A DNA stretch of 64,000 nt, from the NCBI GenBank assembly GCA_023390555.1, contig JAEWCQ010000042.1, forward strand, positions 14,067 to 78,066, given 5' to 3'. The translations under genes and the position numbers were made by a program. Source of the DNA: Bacillota bacterium. Its GTDB lineage: Bacteria; Bacillota; Clostridia; Lachnospirales; Lachnospiraceae. How positions within the stretch are numbered: the first letter of the stretch is position 1; each line of letters opens with the position of its first letter. Below the pieces are notes generated by a model. The model made no database searches, was not told the DNA's origin, and was given only the letters and a program-made list of their open reading frames with translations. This document shows, one piece after another, positions 44,896-53,664 of the stretch.

Positions 44896-45563
44896 TCCAG
44901 CCGGTACCCGATTCCTTTCTTAGTCATAATAAAATTGCACAGTCCGATTGCTTCCAGTTTCTTACGGAGGCGGTTCATGTTGACAGATAAGGTATTTTCA
45001 TCAACATAGCTGTCACTCTCCCAGAGCTTCGTCATAAGCGTATCTCTGGAAACCACCTTTTCTTTATTTTCCATCAAAACCTGTAAGATCTTCAAGTCAT
45101 TCTTCGTCAGTTCAATTTTCTCTTCCTGGTAGGTCAATGTTGCCTCGGTGAGGCTCAACATGGCTCCTTTGTGCTCCAATACAGAGCTTGTCCCGGTAAA
45201 ATCATAGCTTCTGCGAAGCATGGCCTGAATCTTTACCGTCAGTACATCCAGATCAAACGGCTTTGCAATAAAATCATCTGCCCCCATATTGACCGCCATG
45301 ACGATATTCATGTTATCCGATGCGGAAGAGAGGAATACAACAGGGATCTTTGATATCTTCCGTATCTCACCGCACCAGTGATAACCATTAAAAAATGGAA
45401 GCGTAATGTCCATTAGGACGAGCTGTGGGTCAAAAGATATGAATTCCTGCAGGACCTTCGAGAAATCTTTTACACATTGCACTTCATAATCCCACGACAG
45501 CAAGTGGTTCTTTATACTTCTGGCAATAATTTCATCATCTTCTACTATAAATATCCGATACAT
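44892..45563 (-). CDS. BceR-like OmpR-family response regulator
   Basis: A response regulator of about 223 residues, with receiver phospho-Asp about residue 52 (LVLMDITLPFFNG), the acidic pair in IVEDDE, and a C-terminal winged helix (VDENTLSVNMNRLRKKL). The start at 45563 follows AGGAG. It is the upstream partner of the BceS-like kinase. The inverted repeat at 26222-26237 is a candidate target. Confidence 0.92.
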   Translation of the reverse strand: MYRIFIVEDDEIIARSIKNHLLSWDYEVQCVKDFSKVLQEFISFDPQLVLMDITLPFFNGYHWCGEIRKISKIPVVFLSSASDNMNIVMAVNMGADDFIAKPFDLDVLTVKIQAMLRRSYDFTGTSSVLEHKGAMLSLTEATLTYQEEKIELTKNDLKILQVLMENKEKVVSRDTLMTKLWESDSYVDENTLSVNMNRLRKKLEAIGLCNFIMTKKGIGYRLE

Positions 45564-45683
45564 CAACAAACACTCCTGTTCCTTTTCCTAATGCTTTTTC
45601 TTATTGTATAACAAAATAATATCTGGGAAAACCTTTTTTAAAATAAGGGCCTTCTTTCAAAGTTTTCTGCCTGCGATTTCATA

Positions 45684-45711
45684 TTGACTTGATATTAAAA
45701 TCCGTTACAAT
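45684..45711 (+). promoter_or_regulatory. Promoter of the zinc-ribbon/DUF2085 genes
   Basis: A -35 TTGACT (45684-45689), 16 bp and a -10 TACAAT (45706-45711) lie about 30 bases before the ATG at 45743. This excludes the longer frame that begins at 45689. Confidence 0.7.
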
Positions 45712-45742
45712 AGAATTACGACATACAAAGGAGGTACTTTCG

Positions 45743-45973
45743 ATGATTTGTCCAAAATGCGGAAGTAATCATATTGCAACGGATACCTTTACCGATACCG
45801 AAACGATCAGCAAAGTCAAAGGATTTGGCTGGATTAAAGCATGTCTCGGTTTTTTGCTGTTCAATATTCCGGGGATTTTATGTGGACTGTGCGGAATGGG
45901 AAAAGGGAAAAACCGGACGAAAACATATACAAGGGTGGTTCATATATGTCAGGATTGCGGCAAACGTTTCTAG
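45743..45973 (+). CDS. Small zinc-ribbon membrane protein
   Basis: A 76-residue protein. An N-terminal CPKCG pair (residues 3-6) and a C-terminal CQDCG pair form a zinc ribbon that brackets a hydrophobic helix (KACLGFLLFNIPGILCGLCG). AAAGGAGG precedes the ATG. It overlaps the next gene by 28 bases. Such small zinc-ribbon/helix proteins are common in Firmicutes and have no defined role. Confidence 0.7.
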   Translation: MICPKCGSNHIATDTFTDTETISKVKGFGWIKACLGFLLFNIPGILCGLCGMGKGKNRTKTYTRVVHICQDCGKRF

Positions 45974-46314
45974 AAATAATCCGGACAATTGGCAATTACA
46001 GTGGATGCCACCAGATACCGGAACGCAGTTTTTTTTATAGGGGAAAACAGTTTCCCGTCTGTGCCAGATGCACCGGAGTCTTTTTCGGTCAGTTGACCGC
46101 TGTCATTTTGCTTTTGTTTCGGAAAATTCTTCCAATCAAAGTTGCTGCTCCGCTTCTGGGGCTGCTTGGCATTGACTGGGGAATCCAGGAAACCGGAATC
46201 AAAGAGTCCACCAATCTACGCCGGCTGATTACCGGTTTTGCTGGTGGACTCGGTTTGTATTCCTTTTATTTTCAGGCGATACGTCGTATGATTCACTTTT
46301 TTCGGAATCCATGA
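45946..46314 (+). CDS. DUF2085-like membrane protein
   Basis: A 122-residue membrane protein with three or so helices. It has the family-type motif CHQIPERSFFYRGKQFPVCA followed by RCTG, in which conserved Cys/His residues may bind metal, and GIDWGIQ in the second half. I place it in DUF2085 from memory. The start at 45946 has AGGGTGG upstream and lies inside the zinc-ribbon gene, implying coupled translation. Confidence 0.75.
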   Translation: MSGLRQTFLEIIRTIGNYSGCHQIPERSFFYRGKQFPVCARCTGVFFGQLTAVILLLFRKILPIKVAAPLLGLLGIDWGIQETGIKESTNLRRLITGFAGGLGLYSFYFQAIRRMIHFFRNP

Positions 46315-46340
46315 TTTATGGATTCCTTATTTTGTTTTTT
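46304..46340 (+). terminator. Terminator after the DUF2085-like gene
   Basis: GGAATCCAT (46304-46312) pairs with ATGGATTCC (46318-46326) and is followed by TTATTTTGTTTTTT. The stem includes the stop codon of the gene. Confidence 0.85.
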
Positions 46341-46593
46341 CCGGTGATGACACGCCGTCCACCTTTACATTCGGCGGAAGATACTGGTATACATCCTGAT
46401 AAGCTTCCATTTCTGATTCATTCATTGCCGTCCGGTTCATCAGTCCGGTACAGTCCATACCGGCTGCAGAATTTGCAAGATAGTCATAATCCTCTACTTT
46501 ATTCGTGTGCAGTACACCGTGACGGCTTGTACGGTTTTCCTGTGCCCGATCCAGGTCTTCCGGGTTTTCCGGCTTTGCATTTATAATTCCCAT
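46327..46593 (-). CDS. Small soluble protein, unknown
   Basis: An 88-residue polar protein beginning MGIINAKPENPEDLDRAQEN, with no membrane segment and no recognised motif. The start at 46593 is supported by AGAGGGGAAAAG. It is convergent with the DUF2085-like gene. It looks like a conserved small Lachnospiraceae protein, but I cannot name it. Confidence 0.55.
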   Translation of the reverse strand: MGIINAKPENPEDLDRAQENRTSRHGVLHTNKVEDYDYLANSAAGMDCTGLMNRTAMNESEMEAYQDVYQYLPPNVKVDGVSSPEKTK

Positions 46594-46681
46594 TCTTTTC
46601 CCCTCTTTCTGCTTGCTTTTTGAAAGCAATTTCTTTCTGGGTAGTATATGGAAATCATTTATTTTTATACAAAACTAAAGG

Positions 46682-46710
46682 GAGCCCGTTACCGGCTATG
46701 TAACGGACTC
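46682..46710 (-). terminator. Terminator of the condensation-domain gene
   Basis: On the minus strand, GAGTCCGTTAC pairs with GTAACGGGCTC (one mismatch) and is followed by CCCTTTAGTTTT. It lies 84 bases after the stop. Confidence 0.65.
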
Positions 46711-46793
46711 TCAGGGGAGATTATGAAAAAATTTTGTAATCACTGTTTTCAAGTGATATATACAGTATAGAAATTAAATGTGTCTGCTTTTTG

Positions 46794-48116
46794 TTATTTA
46801 TTTGAAGATTGTGTGAAATTTTCATCTTCAATATCTTCTCTGACCGCAGCTACGATCTGTTTAAAATATTCTTCTCCGTTAAAATCGCCTTTGTTATAGT
46901 GCAGTGTCATACCAAGCTTTCCATCCAATGTGACGATGCCAAACAAACGGATTCCGTAGGGTACTACCGGCGCAACAAACAGCAGATTCTCCATGCGATA
47001 GAGATCCTTTTCTTTCCCCAGATTGATCCGTGTAAGATTGGAAATACTCAGTTCTTTCCGGCTTTCGTCATATCCCATCAGATGTGCCAGCTTTTTTGAC
47101 GGTTCGGAATCATAACCGGTATAAATCTGCATACAGGCACTATCCAGAAATGTTTTTTCTATCATGTCCAGAAAATAAAGGGAAAAATACTTCCCCCGTT
47201 CCTCTCTTCGTTGTTTGTGATAAGCTGCATCGATCTGCCATGTATTTTCCTTAAATCCACATTCACTCACATACATGGTCTCAAACGCCTGTCCGGACGC
47301 AAAATTGCCCATTCCCTTGTTGTTCTCATTCCTTACATCCACCGCATAGCCGATCTCCGTCCAGTCCCCTTCGTATGCTTTCAAAATAGCCGCCGTCAGA
47401 TAGCTGTTGACCGTAACGCCGTATGCTTTACACTGTGCCACAATTTTCGCAGTGTCTTCTCTGGAAAAAACGATATCTTCAATCTCTGTTTCGCGGCTTT
47501 TCCAATAGGTTTCAAACATTTCCCGGTAATCTGCCTCTTTAAAAATCTGCTTTACCTTTTCCCACTGGCGGTTTAAATGTGCAAGATGTCTGCGTTTCCT
47601 CCAGGATGGACGGCTCCTTTGTGGAAAATCCTCCCGCTCTAAAATGAAAAGTTCTTTATATTCCAGAGTTTCCCCATTCATTGCTTTCATGATATCTTCC
47701 AAAAGCACCAACATGGATTTTCCGTCTCCTGCAAGATGATGCGCCATGAAAAAAAACTGAACTCCATTGGATGACGGAATCAAAAAATAACGAATGAGTT
47801 CCCCCCGTATTAAATCATAGGGAATCCGCTCCTGCTCTTTTATGATCCGCTTCCAATCTGTTCCTTCCGGCAGAACGGTAAACTGATATTGCGGCTTCTC
47901 CATTTTTTCATAACGGACTTCTCCTGTCTCATCCATGATGAGCCTGCTCATCAATGTTTCATTTGCACATGCCGCCTGATAAACCGCCTGCTTCACTCTC
48001 TCGGACAGTGTTTCGGATTCCTGCACCTTTCCGCAGATATCTGCTTTCATAAGAATGACAGCACCCGGTGTGAATAGCTGTGTCCGTTCCGTGTTCATGG
48101 TTTTTCTCTGTTTCAT
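46794..48116 (-). CDS. Stand-alone condensation-domain/acyltransferase-like protein
   Basis: A 440-residue protein with the catalytic motif HHLAGDG (HHxxxDG, in FFFMAHHLAGDGKSM, about residues 145-160). This is the motif of NRPS condensation domains and of alcohol or polyketide-associated acyltransferases. A second-half motif typical of the fold (NFASGQAFETMYV) is present. No carrier, adenylation or ketosynthase gene lies nearby. It may acylate a small molecule or sugar lipid. The start at 48116 has GGGGAGGA upstream; the promoter lies near 48210-48235. A 10-bp stem (48157-48188) is in its leader. Confidence 0.75.
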   Translation of the reverse strand: MKQRKTMNTERTQLFTPGAVILMKADICGKVQESETLSERVKQAVYQAACANETLMSRLIMDETGEVRYEKMEKPQYQFTVLPEGTDWKRIIKEQERIPYDLIRGELIRYFLIPSSNGVQFFFMAHHLAGDGKSMLVLLEDIMKAMNGETLEYKELFILEREDFPQRSRPSWRKRRHLAHLNRQWEKVKQIFKEADYREMFETYWKSRETEIEDIVFSREDTAKIVAQCKAYGVTVNSYLTAAILKAYEGDWTEIGYAVDVRNENNKGMGNFASGQAFETMYVSECGFKENTWQIDAAYHKQRREERGKYFSLYFLDMIEKTFLDSACMQIYTGYDSEPSKKLAHLMGYDESRKELSISNLTRINLGKEKDLYRMENLLFVAPVVPYGIRLFGIVTLDGKLGMTLHYNKGDFNGEEYFKQIVAAVREDIEDENFTQSSNK

Positions 48117-48249
48117 TTCCAGTCCTCCCCAGATATGGCTTATCGAAACGCAAACTGCAGCACCTGCTTTCCTACCGTCAGGTGCTGCCGCTTTTGTACC
48201 TATACCCATGATAGCACATATCCGAAAAAGAACAATGTCATTTTATTGC

Positions 48250-49554
48250 TTAAAGTATATCAATATGCTCTCCGTTCAATGCCTTATTCATGCTTCGCAC
48301 AGCACAGAATTTTCCACACATGGAGCAGGTATCCTCATGCTCCGGTTTCCGATCCTCACGGATTGCTCTGGCTGTCTGCGGATCAATGGCACAATCCCAT
48401 TGTGCTTCCCAGTCAAGAACTCTTCTGGCATCTGCCATCTTATTATCAATGTCCATGGCGTTACGGACGCCCTTTGCGATATCGGCTGCATGTGCTGCTA
48501 TCCGGGAGGCAATGATTCCCTGCTTTACATCCTCAATATTGGGAAGGGCCAGATGCTCTGCCGGTGTCACATAACACAGAAATGCCGCTCCGCTCGCTGC
48601 CGCAATTGCTCCTCCGATTGCAGACGTGATATGATCGTAGCCAGGTGCGATATCTGTCACCAGCGGTCCCAATACATAAAACGGTGCACCCTGGCAGATC
48701 GTCTGCTGCAATTTCATATTAGCGGCAATCTGATCCAATGGCATATGTCCCGGACCCTCGACCATAACCTGAACATCCTTGTCCCATGCACGTTTGGTCA
48801 GTTCTCCAAGACGGACCAGTTCCTCGATCTGGCATACGTCGGACGCATCCGCAAGGCATCCCGGCCTGCAGGCATCCCCGAGAGAAATTGTCACATCATA
48901 TTCCCGGCAGATATCCAGTATTTCGTCAAAATATTCGTAAAATGGATTCTCCTGGCCGGTCATCGTCATCCATGCAAAAATCAGCGAGCCTCCGCGGGAT
49001 ACGATATTCATTTTCCGTTTATGTTTTTTAATTTGTTCAATGGTCTTTCTGGTAAGTCCGCAGTGCAATGTTACGAAATCGACGCCGTCTCTGGCATGCA
49101 GTCTGACTACCTCAATAAAGTCTCTTGCGGTCAGCGTGTCAAGATCTCTCTGATAATGAATGACCGAATCATATACCGGAACCGTTCCAATCATGACCGG
49201 ACACTCCGATGTCAGTTTCCGGCGAAATTCCGTGGTATCTCCGTGTGATGACAGATCCATAATCGCATCTGCTCCCATGTTCACGGCTGCCATAACCTTT
49301 TCCATTTCAACCTCATAATCTTTGCAGTCTCTTGAAATGCCAAGATTTACGTTGATCTTTGTTCTCAACATGGAACCTACACCCTGCGGCTCCAGACATT
49401 TGTGATTTTTATTTGCACAGATTGCCACTTTCCCGGAAGCTACAAGCGGCAGTAGCTCCTCTGCCGTCATATTCTCCTTCTCAGCTACTTTTTTTAATTC
49501 CTCTGTTACAATTCCCTTTCTTGCTGCTTCCATCTGTGTTGCATACTCTCTCAT
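48250..49554 (-). CDS. thiC: Phosphomethylpyrimidine synthase ThiC
   Basis: A 434-residue radical-SAM enzyme that rearranges 5-aminoimidazole ribotide into HMP-phosphate, the pyrimidine part of thiamine. It shows the conserved RTKINVNLG, EVMVEGPGHMPL-type block (VQVMVEGPGHMPLDQI), SLGDACRPG and the C-terminal iron-sulfur ligands CSMCGKFC. The length fits the short bacterial class. The start at 49554 follows GAAAGGATGAC; the longer frame begins inside the leader terminator. It is controlled by the TPP riboswitch upstream. No other thiamine gene is in the window. Confidence 0.97.
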   Translation of the reverse strand: MREYATQMEAARKGIVTEELKKVAEKENMTAEELLPLVASGKVAICANKNHKCLEPQGVGSMLRTKINVNLGISRDCKDYEVEMEKVMAAVNMGADAIMDLSSHGDTTEFRRKLTSECPVMIGTVPVYDSVIHYQRDLDTLTARDFIEVVRLHARDGVDFVTLHCGLTRKTIEQIKKHKRKMNIVSRGGSLIFAWMTMTGQENPFYEYFDEILDICREYDVTISLGDACRPGCLADASDVCQIEELVRLGELTKRAWDKDVQVMVEGPGHMPLDQIAANMKLQQTICQGAPFYVLGPLVTDIAPGYDHITSAIGGAIAAASGAAFLCYVTPAEHLALPNIEDVKQGIIASRIAAHAADIAKGVRNAMDIDNKMADARRVLDWEAQWDCAIDPQTARAIREDRKPEHEDTCSMCGKFCAVRSMNKALNGEHIDIL

Positions 49555-49602
49555 TTTTGTCATCCTTTCTTTTCCAGGACTTTTACCACACGTATTTTCC
49601 AC

Positions 49603-49643
49603 GAAAAAAGCTGCATACATACCAAAATCAGTATATATGCAGC
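49603..49643 (-). terminator. Expression-platform terminator of the TPP riboswitch
   Basis: On the minus strand, GCTGCATATATAC pairs with GTATGTATGCAGC (one G-T pair) and is followed by six T residues. It lies between the aptamer and the thiC start. Confidence 0.88.
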
Positions 49644-49660
49644 TGCTATTCCTTCATACA

Positions 49661-49746
49661 TATCCCTACGTTGGCATTATCCAAATCAGGTTACGGGTCT
49701 AAGCAATACAGCTTACTCTCAGCCTGCTTACGCAAGCTCCCCTTAT
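49661..49746 (-). promoter_or_regulatory. TPP riboswitch (THI element)
   Basis: The minus strand has the canonical THI-box pieces in order: GGGGAGC, GCAGGCTGAGAGTAAGC, GACCC, TAACCTGATTTGGATAATGC and CCAACGTAGGGA. It lies directly upstream of the terminator and thiC, so TPP binding should cause early termination. Confidence 0.96.
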
Positions 49747-49762
49747 TTTCTTTTCCTCTTTT

Positions 49763-49790
49763 ATTATACGGGTTTCCTTTCATACGTCAA
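49763..49790 (-). promoter_or_regulatory. thiC promoter
   Basis: On the minus strand, TTGACG (49785-49790), 16 bp and TATAAT (49763-49768) lie about 20 bases before the aptamer. Confidence 0.8.
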
Positions 49791-49965
49791 TGTCTATTTC
49801 TAAAATTTTACCTTTGCATTTTATTCCTATCCCCCGGCTGCCCGTAATATTTTGCATAAACAAGTCTTGCAAATAAGTCGGATTATGATATACTGAGTAC
49901 ACATTAACAGCTTTTTCCGTTTCGTTATTAAACGGAAGAGGCCGTTTTCTATTTATGGAGGTATT

Positions 49966-50649
49966 ATGCAAAAGAGAGTCTTTTATACAGAATTTGCTTA
50001 TGTTTTCGGTTTGATTGGTCTGGCATGGGGAACAGCTTTTATGGAAGCTGCTGATTTCGGCGTTTCCATGGTGGTCGCTCCTGCATATCTGATTTATTTA
50101 AAAATATCTCAGGTATACAGCTTTTTTACTTTTGGCATGGCCGAATATACACTGCAGGCTATTTTACTGGTTTTTCTCATCCTTGTGCTACGTAGATTTA
50201 AAGTCTCCTATTTATTCTCGTTCGTGACGGCCGTTATCTATGGTTTCCTGCTTGACGGAGCGATGTCAGTCGTTGCATTGTTTTCTTATCAGGTTCTTTT
50301 TTACCGGTTTGCGTTATATTTTTTCGGCATCATGTTCTGTACGGCCGGCGTTTCCCTTCTTTTCCATACCTACCTTTCCCCTGAAGTCTATGAGCTGTTT
50401 GTGAAAGAGGCATCTTCCAAATACAAGATCAATATTCACAAATTTAAAACGGCATATGATTGTACCAGTTGTATTGTGAGCATTTTATTATCATTCGCTT
50501 TTTTCGGATTATGGCATTTTGAAGGCATCAAGGCCGGTACCATAATCTGTGCTTTACTGAATGGATGGATCATCAGCAGATACACACATTTTTTTGAAAA
50601 ACATTGGGAATTTAAGGATGGTCTGAGACTCCGATCTTTCTTTCAATGA
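49966..50649 (+). CDS. YczE/YitT-like membrane protein (DUF6198-type)
   Basis: A 227-residue protein with five or six helices, starting AYVFGLIGLAWGTAFMEAADFGVSMVVAPA, the glycine/Ala-rich opening typical of YczE/YyaS proteins (DUF6198 from memory). A hydrophilic loop (KEASSKYKINIHKFK) lies before the last helices. TGGAGGT precedes the ATG. The function of the family is not established. It is monocistronic and divergent from thiC. Confidence 0.78.
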   Translation: MQKRVFYTEFAYVFGLIGLAWGTAFMEAADFGVSMVVAPAYLIYLKISQVYSFFTFGMAEYTLQAILLVFLILVLRRFKVSYLFSFVTAVIYGFLLDGAMSVVALFSYQVLFYRFALYFFGIMFCTAGVSLLFHTYLSPEVYELFVKEASSKYKINIHKFKTAYDCTSCIVSILLSFAFFGLWHFEGIKAGTIICALLNGWIISRYTHFFEKHWEFKDGLRLRSFFQ

Positions 50650-50742
50650 AAAACATTATTTTTTGATTTGCAGCACAAATCTACTGAAAAAAGGGTTGCA
50701 TTTTCTTTGCAAATCGGATATTTGGACTACAATCTACAATCA

Positions 50743-50773
50743 AATAGCTGCCCGGTAAAACCAGGCAGCTATT
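50743..50773. terminator. Terminator-like hairpin between the YczE-like gene and enolase
   Basis: AATAGCTGCC (50743-50752) pairs with GGCAGCTATT (50764-50773). T-rich tracts are weak on both sides. Its position between convergent genes fits a shared terminator. Confidence 0.65.
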
Positions 50774-50802
50774 GTTATAGTTCCATATGTAGCGTCATAA
50801 AA

Positions 50803-52098
50803 TTATTTCTTAATATGAAATGCACCAAAACCAGGGTAAACAGCACTTGTTCCAAGTTCTTCTTCAATACGCAGCAACTGATTATATTTCGCAACACGTT
50901 CGCTTCTGCTTGGAGCTCCCGTCTTGATCTGACAGGTGTTGAGTGCAACTGCCAAATCTGCTATCGTAGTATCCTCTGTCTCACCGGACCGATGTGAAGA
51001 AATTGCAGTATAGCCGGCGTTGTGCGCCATCTTGATTGCTTCAAGTGTTTCGGAAACAGATCCAATCTGATTCAGCTTAATCAAAATGGAATTTCCGCAT
51101 CCCAATTGAATTCCTTTCTTCAGACGTTCCGTATTGGTTACGAATAAATCATCTCCTACCAACTGGACTTTATCACCCAGTTCTTTGGTCATAATCTGCC
51201 AGCCTTCCCAGTCCTCTTCGTCCAATCCGTCTTCAATTGAATAGATCGGATATTTCTCACAGAGGCCTTTCCAATGCTCTACCAACTCTGCAGATGTAAA
51301 TTTCTTACCGGTCTTTGGAAGCAGATATTCACCCTTCGTTCCGGTTTTCCATTCGCTGGATGCCGCATCCATAGCAAGTACAAAATCTTTTCCCGGTTCA
51401 TATCCTGCTTTTTTGACTGCTTCCAGAATAAATTCAATTGCCTCTTCGTCACTTGCAAGATCCGGTGCAAATCCACCTTCGTCACCGACACCGGTTGCCA
51501 GACCCTTTGCCTTTAACAGCGCTCCTAATTCGTGAAATACTTCTGTACACCAGCGAAGTCCCTCTCCGAAGCTCTCCGCTCCTGCCGGCATAATCATAAA
51601 CTCCTGAACATCCACGGTGTTGGCAGCATGCGCTCCACCATTTAAAATATTCATCATTGGTACCGGAAGTCTGTTTCCGCTGATTCCGCCAAGAAAACGG
51701 TACAGTGGAAGATCCAATGAAATTGCAGCCGCTCTCGCACTGGCAATCGAAACAGCAAGAATCGCATTTGCTCCAAGTTTTGACTTATCCTTTGTACCGT
51801 CTGCCTTTATCATAGCCTGATCTATGGCATAGATGTCAGATGCATCCAAGCCCTGCAGGGTATCACTTATAATCGTATTGATATTCTCAACTGCCTTTAA
51901 AACACCTTTTCCACCAAAGCGTTGCTTATCCCCGTCTCTTAATTCCAAAGCCTCAAATTCTCCCGTCGATGCACCACTCGGCGCCGCTCCTCTACCTATC
52001 GTACCGTCTGCCAGATACACCTCTGCCTCTACAGTTGGATTCCCGCGGGAATCAATAATCTCTCGTCCAATCACTTTTTCAATTTCTAAATAATTCAT
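50803..52098 (-). CDS. eno: Enolase
   Basis: A 431-residue enolase converting 2-phosphoglycerate to phosphoenolpyruvate in glycolysis. The length and conserved blocks are complete: REIIDSRGNPTVE, SGASTGEFEALELRDGD, GDEGGFAPDL, the metal and catalytic site around LVGDDLFVTN, the Lys in ILIKLNQIGS and the signature SHRSGETEDTTIADLAVA. It is monocistronic. Its promoter (52202-52230) carries an inverted repeat directly after the -10 box, unusual for a housekeeping gene. Confidence 0.98.
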   Translation of the reverse strand: MNYLEIEKVIGREIIDSRGNPTVEAEVYLADGTIGRGAAPSGASTGEFEALELRDGDKQRFGGKGVLKAVENINTIISDTLQGLDASDIYAIDQAMIKADGTKDKSKLGANAILAVSIASARAAAISLDLPLYRFLGGISGNRLPVPMMNILNGGAHAANTVDVQEFMIMPAGAESFGEGLRWCTEVFHELGALLKAKGLATGVGDEGGFAPDLASDEEAIEFILEAVKKAGYEPGKDFVLAMDAASSEWKTGTKGEYLLPKTGKKFTSAELVEHWKGLCEKYPIYSIEDGLDEEDWEGWQIMTKELGDKVQLVGDDLFVTNTERLKKGIQLGCGNSILIKLNQIGSVSETLEAIKMAHNAGYTAISSHRSGETEDTTIADLAVALNTCQIKTGAPSRSERVAKYNQLLRIEEELGTSAVYPGFGAFHIKK

Positions 52099-52178
52099 AG
52101 TTTGTCCTTCCTTTGGTCTTTCCTTCTGTTCAGATTCAGCAGTTCAAAACAGAAGGAGTCCAAAATGATTTACACATG

Positions 52179-52230
52179 GTTAGTTATACCTAACTATCCA
52201 GATAATAGCACATTTGCATCTTTTTTTCAA
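52179..52230 (-). promoter_or_regulatory. Enolase promoter with operator-like inverted repeat
   Basis: On the minus strand, a -35 TTGAAA (52225-52230), 17 bp and a -10 TATTAT (52202-52207) are followed by the inverted repeat TAGTTA-GGTA-TAACTA (52181-52196), also readable as GTTAG-N6-CTAAC (52179-52194). The leader also has a CCTTCTGTT/AACAGAAGG stem (52122-52156). Confidence 0.65.
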
Positions 52231-52290
52231 GTATCTCGTTCAAATAATAAAAAATTTCTAAGTACTATCGCGCTCCACCCTGCTATTGGT

Positions 52291-53061
52291 CTAATATCCC
52301 ATAACTTCATAAGCCGGATAGGCATAGTCGAAATGGTATCCCAGCTTTTCTGCAAGTGCCACAGACCCTGTATTCTGTGCATCCCAACTGGGATAGAGTT
52401 CACGACTGATACATTCAAGAATCAATCTTGCACCCGCGGCAGATGCAAGCCCCTTTCGCCGTTCATCTTCTCTGGTATCTATTTCGATTTCAATTCCATT
52501 CCGGTAAACTGTATAAGAGGATGCACCTGACACAGGTATTCCATCCTTTAAAACGACTGCTCCAATTCCCCTTTGCCTGTAATCCTCATAATCCGCAAAC
52601 TGTGAGATAAGGTCTCCTGCCCAGCCGATTGTCTTGATTTGTTCATAAATGCCGCTGTCAATCATCCGTATTTCGTAAGGCTTTTTCAACGATTCTGCCA
52701 GCCCTTTCAAAAATTTTAAGTCAAATACGTCCGCTTCTTTTTTTATCGCATAACGCTCTGTTCTGACTGCCTTTTTACCATAGACTGACTCTATCATTTC
52801 TGCCCAGTTCTCATTCTCCGGAATCATGATGATGAAATCCTGCTCCAGCTTAGAGGGTTTATTTTTTACAAGCTCTGCATTCGGCTTTCCGGCAAAAAAG
52901 CAAAAATCTGCATTTAAAATCTGTGCTGCCTGCGGATTCTCCAGACTATCTGCAAATGCCAATCCCATGCAGTTCTGAAGGCAGGACCATATCAGTGTTT
53001 CCTGCCAACCGTCAAACAAAGGCGCTATCTTGTCCTTATTCTCTATCTGAAAAATACTCAT
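52291..53061 (-). CDS. GNAT-family acetyltransferase
   Basis: A 256-residue protein with a C-terminal GNAT domain. Strand VVLKDGIPVSGASSYT, acetyl-CoA loop DTREDERRKGLASAAGARLI (R-x-x-G/A-like) and the closing LAEKLGYHFDYAYPAYEV are visible. The N-terminal 120 residues match the large PF12746-type GNAT proteins found in Firmicutes. The substrate is unknown. The start at 53061 follows GAGGGGAAATGAG. Confidence 0.82.
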   Translation of the reverse strand: MSIFQIENKDKIAPLFDGWQETLIWSCLQNCMGLAFADSLENPQAAQILNADFCFFAGKPNAELVKNKPSKLEQDFIIMIPENENWAEMIESVYGKKAVRTERYAIKKEADVFDLKFLKGLAESLKKPYEIRMIDSGIYEQIKTIGWAGDLISQFADYEDYRQRGIGAVVLKDGIPVSGASSYTVYRNGIEIEIDTREDERRKGLASAAGARLILECISRELYPSWDAQNTGSVALAEKLGYHFDYAYPAYEVMGY

Positions 53062-53160
53062 CTCATTTCCCCTCACAAATTTTTGGAGCCAGTTGATTTC
53101 TTCCTCTTATTTAAACCATCTAACCTATGTAATTGTCTATGACACTTGTTTATCAAGCTT

Positions 53161-53248
53161 GCTTCTTATTCTTTTTTATTGTGCTTGTTTCTTAATCTTT
53201 TTTATTGTGCTTTTATTTTTATTCTTTGCTATTGTATCTTTTTATTGC
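53161..53248. repeat. Degenerate T-rich tandem repeat
   Basis: Three to four imperfect units of about 22-27 bp share a T-rich core ending in TTATTGTGCTT. They lie between the GNAT gene and the end of the flavodoxin-like gene. Confidence 0.55.
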
Positions 53249-53664
53249 GCTTTACCAATGTCATGATAACCGATTAATTTACAGTGTCGGTCCTTGATCA
53301 ACTGCTCGGTCCCTTCCTTGCTCTTTGAAGTTACACCGCTTCCTGAACACAGGAAAAGCTCTATTTCCTTACCAGCCGGCAGCAGATCCACCACTGCATT
53401 AAATGCGGGTACGGGGAAACCGGCCCAGATCGGACATACAAGAATAATGCGTTCATACTCATCCAGGTTATATGGAATTGTGTGAATTTTTGACTTTATT
53501 CGCTTCATCGCCTTTGGACATCCACTTAGAAATGCACTGAAAATATTTCGCTTTTTCTGCTCTTTCACTTCTACGAGAACTGAATCCTTCTCGTCTTTGG
53601 CAATTTTTTCGGCCTCCTTTCTGGTTGAGCCTCCAAATGTGTAATACAAAACTATTGTTTTCAT
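53242..53664 (-). CDS. Flavodoxin-like protein
   Basis: A 140-residue flavodoxin-fold protein. The start MKTIVLYYTFGGSTRKEAEK has the FMN phosphate loop (TFGGSTRKEA, in place of T-G-N-T). VCPIWAGFPVPAFNAVVDLL and FLCSGSGVTS give the second and third FMN loops. It is an electron carrier or a small NAD(P)H-dependent reductase. The start at 53664 is preferred over the ATG eight codons earlier because the flavodoxin fold begins there. It stands alone. Confidence 0.8.
   Translation of the reverse strand: MKTIVLYYTFGGSTRKEAEKIAKDEKDSVLVEVKEQKKRNIFSAFLSGCPKAMKRIKSKIHTIPYNLDEYERIILVCPIWAGFPVPAFNAVVDLLPAGKEIELFLCSGSGVTSKSKEGTEQLIKDRHCKLIGYHDIGKAQ

Noticed and set aside
48157..48188. A 10-bp stem between thiC and the condensation-domain gene, considered as thiC terminator
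   Set aside because: No T run follows on the minus strand, and it lies downstream of a promoter for the next gene; it is more likely a leader hairpin.
53161..53248. CRISPR array
   Set aside because: The units are imperfect, T-rich and adjoin without spacers.
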